A stretch of 52,222 nucleotides of DNA from JAGLTN01 sp023135255 (GTDB taxonomy: Bacteria; Planctomycetota; Phycisphaerae; Sedimentisphaerales; Anaerobacaceae), in contig DAOWCP010000004.1 of NCBI GenBank assembly GCA_030639495.1, forward strand, positions 1 through 52,222, in the 5' to 3' direction. How positions within the stretch are numbered: the stretch's first letter is position 1; each line of letters begins with the position of its first letter. The notes beneath the pieces are model-generated. The model was given only the letters and a program-made list of their open reading frames with translations, ran no database searches and was not told the DNA's origin. Shown in pieces: positions 1-6,911 of the stretch. The position numbers and the translations under genes are program-made.

Positions 1-1
1 C

Positions 2-421
2 GGCGGGTATTTTACTAATACGACGTATGCCGCGGGTTCGATGCTGAATGGCGATATGTTCGCGAAGAAGTTTGGCGGGGCAAGCGGAGATGACGCGGAC
101 TGGTTGAAGATGACGGTAAGAGGTGTTAATGCTTCAGGTGAATACACTACTGACCAGCCGATAGAGTTTTATCTGGCAGATTACCGTTTTGCAGATAACA
201 GCCAGGATTATATTGTAGACGAATGGACATGGGTTGACCTTAGTGGTTTAGGTGAAGTTACTGGTTTAGAGTTTTGCATGAGTTCTTCTGATACTGGTAG
301 CTATGGTATGAATACGCCCGCTTATTTTGCGATGGACAGCCTGACAACTGTTCCTGAGCCTATGACGATCGCATTGCTTGGCTTGGGCGGTCTTCTGGCT
401 ACAAGGCGTAAGAATAAATAA
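2..421 (+). CDS. DUF4465 family PEP-CTERM surface protein (5' end outside window)
   Basis: The frame is open to the left edge (GGYFTNTTYAAGSM precedes the first Met), so the gene starts before the window. The visible part has the DUF4465 pattern: FAKKFGG, then PIEFYLADYRF, then a W-x-WVDLSGLG stretch and a final AYFAMDSLTT. It ends in a PEP-CTERM tail: VPEP, a short hydrophobic helix and the basic end RRKNK. By family knowledge this tail directs export and exosortase (EpsH)-dependent sorting to the cell surface; no exosortase is in the window. The gene is followed by a hairpin terminator, so it is probably the last gene of its transcript. DUF4465 has no established enzymatic role; an extracellular beta-sandwich is the likely fold. 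The family call is firm, the function is unknown. Confidence 0.85.
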   Translation, partial: GGYFTNTTYAAGSMLNGDMFAKKFGGASGDDADWLKMTVRGVNASGEYTTDQPIEFYLADYRFADNSQDYIVDEWTWVDLSGLGEVTGLEFCMSSSDTGSYGMNTPAYFAMDSLTTVPEPMTIALLGLGGLLATRRKNK

Positions 422-446
422 AGTAAATTAGTTTATCTCGAAGATT

Positions 447-478
447 GGGTGGGGCTGCTGCCACAGTCCCATCCCTTT
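447..478 (+). terminator. Hairpin terminator after the DUF4465 gene
   Basis: Arms GGGTGGGGCTG and CAGTCCCATCCC pair with one bulge and one G-U pair around a 6-nt loop, followed by TTTGT. The U tract is weak. The hairpin occupies the region where the longest reading frame of the next gene would begin (TTG at 445), which argues for the later ATG at 490. Confidence 0.55.
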
Positions 479-489
479 GTGAGTTTGGT

Positions 490-1614
490 ATGAAAATAAG
501 AATTGAATTATTATTAGTTGTGTTAGTTGGCGGTGTCGTCGTTGCCGGGCCTTATACGGAGGTTGGTATTAATGGTTATATAGGCGATGATTTCAAGCAC
601 GCCAATCCGTTGCCAATAGAATATGGCGGCGACGCGGATGCCAGAGTGAATCCTGTTTTTCGAGGATGGGCAAGTGGGTATTTAAATTATCTGCCTGCGG
701 ATAATGTCTGGATAGGAGGCGAGTGGGATAATCCAACTAAAGCACTTGGGTTAGCGACCGGAGACTATATTGATATTGTGAGTTTAGGGGATCTTGATGA
801 TAATGAGTTTCTGTCGGGTAAAAAGCCCGGCGAGATGACGCTTTCGTTCGGCGATCCTGATGTTGCGGATGACCCGAATCATATCTGCAATGTTAACGGA
901 TACGATTTTGTGGTTTTTGGAAACAGTTTTGTTTCAAATTTTAATACTGCATATGGTTCTGTTTCAGGTAATATATTTGCAGAGTTGACATATGTGGAAG
1001 TTTCTTCTAATGGCATTGATTTTGTCAGATTTAGCGGGGTTTCTTTAACCGCTGAACCTGCGGGCAGTTATGCTTATATGACGACTGATATGACAAATAT
1101 ATACAACTTTGCGGGCAAGCATCCCAATGGTTATGGCAAATGTTATGGCACGGGTTTTGACCTTAGTCAGTTAGCAGATGAGCCAAATGTTGTTAATGGG
1201 TTGGTTGATATTAATGATATCTGTTATGTGCGTATAATTGATATACCGGGCAGTGGTGATTTTTATGATTCTGCTATAAATAATGTTGATCCATGCAGCT
1301 GGTCTGGCTGGGATTTTTATCAACAGAACAATCCTGTATACGATGCCTGGCTGACGTGGGGTTCTGGTGGGTTTGATCTGGAAGCGGTGGGTGTGCTTAA
1401 AGATCAGAATTGTAAAGGCGATATAAATCTTGACGGTATCGTTGACAATGAGGACCTTGAAATTTTTGCATTTAGCTGGCTGAAACATTTTGGCGAAGAT
1501 GGCTGGGTTGGCAGATGCGATTTGGCCTGGTCTGGAGATTTGCAAATTGATTTCAGGGACTTTGCTGTTTTCGCACAATCCTGGCAGCAGAAAGAAGCAT
1601 GGCGAGATGAGTGA
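490..1614 (+). CDS. Secreted cell-surface protein with C-terminal dockerin-like module
   Basis: 374 aa. The ATG at 490 opens a clear signal peptide (MKIRIELLLVVLVGGVVVAG). An in-frame TTG at 445 lies inside the preceding terminator and is rejected; no good ribosome site is seen for either. The middle (about residues 80-300) resembles a planctomycete cell-surface family with the pattern VSLGD, YDFVVFGNSF, FAELTYVEVSSNGIDFVRF, probably a beta-sandwich. The C-terminus (about 310-370) has two dockerin-like calcium loops: GDINLDGIVDNEDLEIFAFSW and, later, GDLQIDFRDFAVFAQSW. Such modules are common in Phycisphaerae surface proteins although cellulosomes are absent. It is followed 23 nt later by a pseudopilin-like gene, suggesting co-transcription. 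Binding target unknown. Confidence 0.78.
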   Translation: MKIRIELLLVVLVGGVVVAGPYTEVGINGYIGDDFKHANPLPIEYGGDADARVNPVFRGWASGYLNYLPADNVWIGGEWDNPTKALGLATGDYIDIVSLGDLDDNEFLSGKKPGEMTLSFGDPDVADDPNHICNVNGYDFVVFGNSFVSNFNTAYGSVSGNIFAELTYVEVSSNGIDFVRFSGVSLTAEPAGSYAYMTTDMTNIYNFAGKHPNGYGKCYGTGFDLSQLADEPNVVNGLVDINDICYVRIIDIPGSGDFYDSAINNVDPCSWSGWDFYQQNNPVYDAWLTWGSGGFDLEAVGVLKDQNCKGDINLDGIVDNEDLEIFAFSWLKHFGEDGWVGRCDLAWSGDLQIDFRDFAVFAQSWQQKEAWRDE

Positions 1615-1637
1615 TATAAAAATATTGGTAGTGTTCA

Positions 1638-2468
1638 ATGATTAAAGCTGAAAATAAAAAAGCGTTCACTTTGGTTGAATTGTTAGTGGTTATCTCTGTG
1701 ATAGCACTTCTGATTGGGCTTTTAATGCCTGCATTGGCAGCGGCAAGGTCGCAGGCAAGAAGTGTTGTCTGCAAAGCGAATCTGCACCAGCTTCTTATTG
1801 CTAATATCGGTTATGCTACGGAAAATGAAGGTTTTTATGTGCCGGGGGCTGAGGATATGTATAATCCAATGGGTGGGCTTTGCCGTTGGCACGGCAAAAG
1901 GAAAACGATCAACGATGAATTTGATCCGATGGAAAGTCCGCTGATAGCTTATCTGGTTAATGGGGATATAAAAGAATGTCCTGGTAAGCCTCGTTTGACT
2001 AAAGGCAGTAGTTGGGGGGAAAGTTTTGAAAAAGGAGGCGGGGGGTATGGTTATAATATGACTTATCTTGGCAGCAGGCTTTGGAAAAAAGGAATTGATT
2101 GGCGAGAGAGTTACCAGATGACAACTAAGATGTCGGAAGTTAAGATGCCGGTGAATACTTTGATGTTCGCCGATTGTGCGATGAGCATGGGTGGGCAACT
2201 AATTGAGTATTCCTTTGCCGAGCAGCCTTTTGTTATGAGTTATGGTACGGTTTATGACGGCAGCAGTGGGATGGAAATTCGTACTCTTTCGCCTTCAATA
2301 CATTTTCGCCATAGAAATTTGACAAATGTCGGGTGGGCCGATGGTCATGTGGGCAGTATGAGGATGTCACAGGTTGATACTGGTAATAACGGTTACGGCG
2401 TCGACTCTTCTTCCGTAAATCTGGGTTGGTTTGATCCAGCTGACAATTCTTTATTCGATTTGAAATAA
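1638..2468 (+). CDS. Prepilin-type N-methylation protein (type II secretion pseudopilin-like)
   Basis: 276 aa. The N-terminus has the class III signal K-A-FTLVELLVVISVIALL: the +5 Glu is present, but the residue before the cleavage site is Ala rather than the usual Gly. One hydrophobic helix (about 10-35) is followed by a long periplasmic part containing CRWHGKR and, near residue 236, the motif WADGHVGSM that marks the large planctomycete family of prepilin-like proteins. By family knowledge these are exported by a pilus or type II secretion-like system; individual roles are mostly unknown and genomes often carry dozens. It follows the dockerin-like gene by 23 nt. A specific pseudopilin assignment (GspG/GspH) is not supported. 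Confidence 0.82.
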   Translation: MIKAENKKAFTLVELLVVISVIALLIGLLMPALAAARSQARSVVCKANLHQLLIANIGYATENEGFYVPGAEDMYNPMGGLCRWHGKRKTINDEFDPMESPLIAYLVNGDIKECPGKPRLTKGSSWGESFEKGGGGYGYNMTYLGSRLWKKGIDWRESYQMTTKMSEVKMPVNTLMFADCAMSMGGQLIEYSFAEQPFVMSYGTVYDGSSGMEIRTLSPSIHFRHRNLTNVGWADGHVGSMRMSQVDTGNNGYGVDSSSVNLGWFDPADNSLFDLK

Positions 2469-2491
2469 CGGGGTTTATTTTTGAGGCGGTA

Positions 2492-3295
2492 TTGGGTATA
2501 ATCCCGGCTGTGGATGCGATAAATCTCAAATTTCTATTAGACAAATTAAAGAATAAGTCTGTTTCAGCTTCGAAGCAGGTTGTTAATCTTTTATTTCCCA
2601 GTGTTTGCGATAATTGCCTTAAACCGATATCAGAAAATGATGGTGTTTTTTGTGATGATTGCTGGTCGCAGCTGCTCGAATGTGCAGGCGGTGATTATTG
2701 CAGGCGGTGCGGTAAGGATGTGAGCAGGTATGCGATAATAGAAGGCCGATGCGGGCATTGTCAGAGTCAAAACTTATCATTCGATGGTATAGCAAGGGCG
2801 GGTAAATATGAAAAGACGTTAAAAAAGCTTTTGCTGAAATTTAAATTTGGAGATAAGACCAAATTTCGAAAGACTTTTGGTTTTTTAGGCAATTCGGCTT
2901 TAGAGGGTTCAGATTTTCGTGATGATATCGATTATTTTGTGCCTGTTCCGCTTCACTGGCGAAGAAGATTGTTCAGAGGGTTTAACCAGTCATTGCTTAT
3001 CACTAAAAAGCTGACCCATCCAAAAGCAAAAATTAATAATGACCTTGTTCGCTGCAGATATACCATGCCTCAGGTCGCTCTCGATAGTGCCGCAGCGCGT
3101 AAGAAAAATGTTGAAGGTGCATTTGCGGTTAGAATTGATCATGAATTTGAGAATAAGAATATTTGTCTTGTGGATGATATAAAAACTACTAATGCTACTT
3201 TGAATGAGTGCAGCCAAACTTTGAAACAGGCGGGTGCTTTGAAAGTATATGCTTTAGTTATAGCCGTTGCCGACCAGAAAGACCAGCAGTGGTAA
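2492..3295 (+). CDS. comF: ComF family phosphoribosyltransferase
   Basis: 267 aa from a TTG at 2492; a GTG at 2510 is the alternative, and GAGGCGG at 2483-2489 sits too close to the first to decide. The N-terminus has a double zinc-ribbon: Cys39, 42, 54, 57 and Cys70, 73, 87, 90. The ComF signature PVPLHWRRRLFRGFNQS spans about 151-167, followed by a phosphoribosyltransferase domain. The PRPP loop reads LVDDIKTTNATL (about 225-236), whereas the family usually has DDVxTTGxT; Gly is replaced by Asn. ComF proteins take part in DNA uptake or processing in naturally competent bacteria, but many homologues have no known substrate. No other competence gene is visible. Convergent with the regulator at 3324. 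Confidence 0.85.
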   Translation: MGIIPAVDAINLKFLLDKLKNKSVSASKQVVNLLFPSVCDNCLKPISENDGVFCDDCWSQLLECAGGDYCRRCGKDVSRYAIIEGRCGHCQSQNLSFDGIARAGKYEKTLKKLLLKFKFGDKTKFRKTFGFLGNSALEGSDFRDDIDYFVPVPLHWRRRLFRGFNQSLLITKKLTHPKAKINNDLVRCRYTMPQVALDSAAARKKNVEGAFAVRIDHEFENKNICLVDDIKTTNATLNECSQTLKQAGALKVYALVIAVADQKDQQW

Positions 3296-3323
3296 TTACC
3301 GTTAATTGACGCTGGCGTCTCAA

Positions 3324-4106
3324 TTATTCAGAGTTAATCTTTTCACATTTCATCACTGCTCGGTACATACCTACAATATTGTTTTTGTCTATGGTCTGAG
3401 GCGGATATTTTTCATTTCTTGGTTGAAGTCTTATTTTGTTATCAGATTCAAAAAATATACGCTTGAAAGTTGGTTGTGGGTTTTCAGCAAGAATAATAAA
3501 ACAGTCGCTGCCTTTGGTTATTTTCTCTTCAGGTGAAAATATCACAATATTATTTTGTTCGTATTTTGTTTCCATCGAATCATCAATAACCCTTATTGCA
3601 AAAGCATTGGGGGCATGCAAATCCGGACAGCGAACATAGTCCTGAGCAATGGATGGGAAGTTTAGATATTTTTTTTCATCGGGGTATGGGTTTTCGGGCT
3701 TATTTATAATTGGGATAAGCTTACCTGCTGAATAGTCGGAGGCAGAAATATTCAGATTAATATCTTCAGTTTTCAAAGCCCGGCTAATTTGTGTAGTGTC
3801 AATTTTTTTACTTACGAGATTTTTAATGAACTGACGAAGCTTCTGATTTTCCGCTTCTACGGATTCATATTTACCCCTGATATCCGAGGGCATCCTCTCC
3901 ATGTGAGCAATATGTACCAGCAGCCCAGGCTCGAAGCCGAGTATTTCTTCGAGTTTCAATAATATCTCGTCACTTGGCGGATTTTTTACTTTGTCCGTTT
4001 CGATGGTTGATAAATAAGGCTTTGAAAAACCCGCTTTATGACACACCTCATCCAAGGTCAACCTTAATGACTCTCTTTTTTTTCGTACTATTTGTCCTAT
4101 TGACAT
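3324..4106 (-). CDS. XRE-type HTH regulator with S24 (LexA/CI-like) C-terminal domain
   Basis: 260 aa. Residues 4-60 form an XRE/Cro HTH (RKKRESLRLTLDEVCHKAG then FSKPYLSTIE). Residues 78-100 look coiled-coil. Residues 150-250 form an S24 domain: the Ser-Lys dyad is Ser177 (in IRVIDDSME) and Lys215 (in PTFKRIFFE). LexA/CI-type proteins self-cleave at Ala-Gly or Cys-Gly when RecA is activated. Here an Ala-Gly (127-128) lies just before an IPII stretch rather than after it, so cleavage is uncertain. It may be a DNA-damage or stress-responsive repressor; its targets are not identifiable. The upstream spacer of about 350 bp would hold its promoter. The gene converges with comF. Confidence 0.8.
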   Translation of the reverse strand: MSIGQIVRKKRESLRLTLDEVCHKAGFSKPYLSTIETDKVKNPPSDEILLKLEEILGFEPGLLVHIAHMERMPSDIRGKYESVEAENQKLRQFIKNLVSKKIDTTQISRALKTEDINLNISASDYSAGKLIPIINKPENPYPDEKKYLNFPSIAQDYVRCPDLHAPNAFAIRVIDDSMETKYEQNNIVIFSPEEKITKGSDCFIILAENPQPTFKRIFFESDNKIRLQPRNEKYPPQTIDKNNIVGMYRAVMKCEKINSE

Positions 4107-4459
4107 ATTTTTACCGTTACACTTCCTCTCTGATTTGCTTTAGAATAGCAAAAAAAGAGCAATGCTTAAACAGTATTTTTGAAGCAGCAGCCAGGTGTAT
4201 TTTAAGCAAAATGATACAAAAATTAAATTTCTAACTAATATCCCCATTTTTAAGCCATAAAAACGTATATAGCTGTAATAAAAATCACTTACGGTATAGT
4301 CGGATATATCAGGCTGATGCGTTACTTTAGAATTATAATTTTCTTGTGATATATGGCAGGCAGATTCTATGAATGTTGTAGTTCTGGATGGGTTCATCTA
4401 TCGAATTTGTTTTTCCTGCATATTTGCATGGTATAAAACCTGTTTTTTATGGTGGATTT
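4107..4459. other. Intergenic spacer, no recognised feature
   Basis: About 350 bp of AT-rich sequence between the XRE regulator start and the stop of the DUF1638 gene, both on the minus strand. It must contain the regulator's promoter. A weak minus-strand TTTAAG-N17-TATTCT near 4140-4175 is possible but not convincing. The only open frames lack family features. No tRNA, repeat copy or strong hairpin was seen. Confidence 0.4.
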
Positions 4460-5176
4460 TCATTTACAGTTAATTATTCCTTTTTTGGTGAGGTCTTCTG
4501 TGATCTTTTGTCCTGGTTTTACAATAAGGAATTCGTCTTCATTCCAATCGCCATCAACTAACCTCTGCATCAAAGTTCTGTCAGCTTTTATCTCGTCGTA
4601 TTTCCAATTCATAAATTCCGCACATTTTTTTGTGTATTGCCTGTCCTGCTCAGATGTGGCAAGCTGCCAGTCAATATAGGTTGCCCAGTTGTATTCTTTC
4701 ATCCAGTTTTGTTCCATTTCCATTAAATATTCAGCATTGTCTGGGCCATACTTCTGGATATATTCGTTTAATATTTTTTCGTATCTTTCTTTTCCGGGCT
4801 GAGTGTTCGTAGCGATCCAACCGGAGCTGTACCAATATACACCTTTATGGAAATCGAAATATTGCTGGTATTTTTCTTTTGAACCTAAAAGTAATGTTAT
4901 GCAATCGTGTGCTTTTGGTACAACAATTGGTATTTTAGCATTTAGCCCGACGATACCATTGCTGCAAAGCCCATATCCCAGCAATGTTGCATCGTAAGGT
5001 TCGCCCTTGGTGTCGGCTGTCACCTCAAGAGTTTTTTGCAATTCGCTGCGCAATTTGTCCGGCTCGTTATGCAAGCCCTGAGGCAGGAAAACTATATCAA
5101 CTATATTTTTTGAATATGCAGCACAAAGATAAGCTTCTTTCTGCATTACCTTGCAAGCTATAAATTGTAATCTCAT
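4460..5176 (-). CDS. DUF1638 domain-containing protein
   Basis: 238 aa, soluble, no signal peptide. The family pattern is an N-terminal FIACKVMQKE, then YDATLLGYGLCSNG, and VVPKAHDCITLLLGS, with Cys and His residues typical of DUF1638. In methanogens and some anaerobic bacteria DUF1638 genes lie beside corrinoid proteins and methyltransferases, so a role in methyl or cobalamin metabolism has been suggested but not shown. Here it stands alone; the window's corrinoid protein is 12 kb away at 17009. It is separated from the next upstream gene (5256-5783) by about 80 bp. Family assignment is fairly secure, function unknown. Confidence 0.75.
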   Translation of the reverse strand: MRLQFIACKVMQKEAYLCAAYSKNIVDIVFLPQGLHNEPDKLRSELQKTLEVTADTKGEPYDATLLGYGLCSNGIVGLNAKIPIVVPKAHDCITLLLGSKEKYQQYFDFHKGVYWYSSGWIATNTQPGKERYEKILNEYIQKYGPDNAEYLMEMEQNWMKEYNWATYIDWQLATSEQDRQYTKKCAEFMNWKYDEIKADRTLMQRLVDGDWNEDEFLIVKPGQKITEDLTKKGIINCK

Positions 5177-5255
5177 ATTGTCATTTGCCGCAATAAAACC
5201 AAACTGTTCTTTGTGGAAATGTTATACTAAAGACATGCAAAATGGAATAAAATTT

Positions 5256-5783
5256 TTATTGCTGAATAGGCTTGGTGGGGAGATTTTTAATAGCGGCGTT
5301 TATAGTTTCAGCCAGCTGAGCGTGTTTTTGTGAGCCTATCAGTATTTTTTTGCTGTTTTTGAGGACAAGCTGGACCCCTTTATTGCCTCTGGCGTTATAT
5401 GCTTTGCCTTTAGAAAAGCTGCCTCGTATTCCCCAGCCGCCATATTCCAGAATAGGTTTATATTTTCTTGCGTAACATTGCTCGATCTGGTCAAAGCTGA
5501 TTTTTTTGGTACGAAGAGGAAAAAAGCGAATATAAATACAATCAGGTTTAACTGTAGTTTGAAGCTTCATCAAAAAAATTAAGGCTGTAATCGATATCGG
5601 TAGGAAAAAACTTAAAATTATTACCGTAATGCCGTCACCTTTTGATAATGAGCCTTCAAAAGTTTCATTGCTGATACTTGAATTAAAAATAATTGCAAAT
5701 ACCGCAATCGCTATAACGAGAATAAAAATCCATTTGCTGAAATGCTGGGTTTCAGAAAACAGTATTTCTTTTTTGTCATTCAT
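5256..5783 (-). CDS. Small membrane protein with PH-like cytoplasmic domain
   Basis: 175 aa from the ATG at 5783, which has GGAG eight bases upstream; a TTG one codon earlier is the longest-frame start. Two hydrophobic segments lie at about 15-35 (WIFILVIAIAVFAIIF) and 52-70 (ITVIILSFFLPISITALIFL). The remainder (PDCIYIRFFPLRTKKISFDQIEQC, given in part, then GVQLVLKNSKKILIGSQ) resembles bacterial PH-type membrane proteins with two helices followed by a beta-rich domain. It starts 12 nt after the stop of the exported protein at 5796, so the two are probably one operon. No function can be assigned. Confidence 0.6.
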   Translation of the reverse strand: MNDKKEILFSETQHFSKWIFILVIAIAVFAIIFNSSISNETFEGSLSKGDGITVIILSFFLPISITALIFLMKLQTTVKPDCIYIRFFPLRTKKISFDQIEQCYARKYKPILEYGGWGIRGSFSKGKAYNARGNKGVQLVLKNSKKILIGSQKHAQLAETINAAIKNLPTKPIQQ

Positions 5784-5795
5784 CAACAGCTCTCC

Positions 5796-6467
5796 TTAAG
5801 GCTTACATCTTTTGCAGGGTCTTTTTCCGTCTTCGATGGCTTGTGTGCGACTATTATAGGGTATTTTATTTGCAGATTTTATTCTTTTTGTACTGCTGCA
5901 ATCGATTTTATGGAAAACCTTACTGTTTTTTGATGAGACAAATTTTGCTTTTGCAGTGGTATCAGTGGTATTTTTAGTTGTTATAACAGCAGGGCCGGCG
6001 ATGCAGACTTTCAGGAAACTATCTACCTGACTCAGTATAGTTTTTTCTATTTCAGTACGAGCGGTTTTTGTTTCTGTTATCTTTAGTGGGGCCTGGTTTT
6101 TCCATAAAATGATCCGCTGGACCGCCATCTTTTTCGAAAAGAATGCTGCTGAATGAAAAACCATTTTCCCCTGGTCTTTTATCTTTAAGATATCGACGTG
6201 AACAGTAAGCCTGTCATAGGAGGACTGTTTATGCTTTACCCCCGGTTTTGGCGGTAACTTGATCGAGGCGGCTGTGATCTTTTCTTCTATTTTTTTTGTG
6301 ATATCTTGCCAGAAAGTTTCGTTGATATCAGAAATGTTTTCAGGGTAAATTATTTTTAATTCAAGCGTTTCAACCGGATGGAAAACCTGGCCTGCTAAGA
6401 CAGGGCTGATATTTAGAACAACAGCAGCAATCGCTGCTATGGCTGTAAGGTATATTCTTTTTTTCAT
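5796..6467 (-). CDS. Exported protein with Ada-type zinc-binding C-terminal motif
   Basis: 223 aa. The start has AGAGG five bases upstream. An N-terminal signal peptide (MKKRIYLTAIAAIAAVVLNI, cleaved near AG-Q) is followed by a domain without a known family. The C-terminus (about 175-223) reads FVSSKNSKVFHKIDC, then NKIPYNSRTQAIEDGKRPC, then KRCKP. This is the zinc-binding pattern of the Ada N-terminal domain (SSKNSKVFHxxxC, GxxPCxxCxP), here with three Cys and one His visible. In Ada this domain repairs methylphosphotriesters; in exported proteins it is more likely a structural zinc module. The first copy of the interspersed repeat begins 17 nt upstream of the start codon. Confidence 0.65.
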   Translation of the reverse strand: MKKRIYLTAIAAIAAVVLNISPVLAGQVFHPVETLELKIIYPENISDINETFWQDITKKIEEKITAASIKLPPKPGVKHKQSSYDRLTVHVDILKIKDQGKMVFHSAAFFSKKMAVQRIILWKNQAPLKITETKTARTEIEKTILSQVDSFLKVCIAGPAVITTKNTTDTTAKAKFVSSKNSKVFHKIDCSSTKRIKSANKIPYNSRTQAIEDGKRPCKRCKP

Positions 6468-6484
6468 TTTTCCTCTCTAAAATA

Positions 6485-6588
6485 ATATACCCTTCAGGGT
6501 AGTAAATGTCCGCGAATAAATCCGTAACTTGTTATTTGTGAATTATTTACCCGCGGATAAACGGTAAAATTCAATTACGATCAGTATA
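6485..6588 (+). repeat. Interspersed 105-bp repeat, copy A
   Basis: Begins ATATACCCTTCAGGGTAG and ends GATCAGTATA. Nearly identical over its length to 17944-18049 and, inverted, to 35157-35261. It starts with the palindrome TACCCTTCAGGGTA and holds two related direct motifs, CCGCGAATAAATCCG and CCGCGGATAAACGG, about 38 bp apart. It fills the gap between the DUF1805 stop and the start of the exported Ada-motif protein. Confidence 0.85.
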
Positions 6589-6591
6589 ATA

Positions 6592-6900
6592 TTAAGCAAT
6601 TAGAGCAAATGCTTCGGTTACGTTCATTCCTTCAGTGATGCCGAGTTGTCTGGCTTTTTCGTTAACTTTTGTTACTTTTCTGTTGGCGAAACGCTCTACT
6701 GTTCCGATTGGGTTGTCCGGTGTACTTTCCACGAGAGCGCAGGCTGCGCCATAGCCTTGACAGGCTTCGACATCGACAGCTGGGCACGCCAGAAAACCTT
6801 TGGACCCTGTAGCTACCAGTATGCTGAAACCAGCCCACTTAGTCTGGATGATTTCAACCGTGCCGTTGGGTGTTTGGTAGATTTTGTTGTAGAGTTCCAT
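6592..6900 (-). CDS. DUF1805 domain-containing protein
   Basis: 102 aa, soluble. The pattern GFSILVATGSKGFLACPAVD followed by a GYGAA-A-VES segment and the end ARQLGITEGMNVTEAFALI matches DUF1805 (YunC-like), a family of about 100-residue proteins of unknown function. The gene begins 11 nt after the stop of the phosphomannomutase gene on the same strand, so it is almost certainly co-transcribed from the promoter at 8364-8393. The pairing with a sugar phosphomutase is suggestive only. The A copy of the interspersed repeat starts immediately after its stop codon. Confidence 0.72.
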   Translation of the reverse strand: MELYNKIYQTPNGTVEIIQTKWAGFSILVATGSKGFLACPAVDVEACQGYGAACALVESTPDNPIGTVERFANRKVTKVNEKARQLGITEGMNVTEAFALIA

Positions 6901-6911
6901 TTTTACAGCCT

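Noticed and set aside
445..489. TTG start for the dockerin-like protein
   Set aside because: It would be inside the preceding terminator hairpin and put residues before a clear signal peptide.
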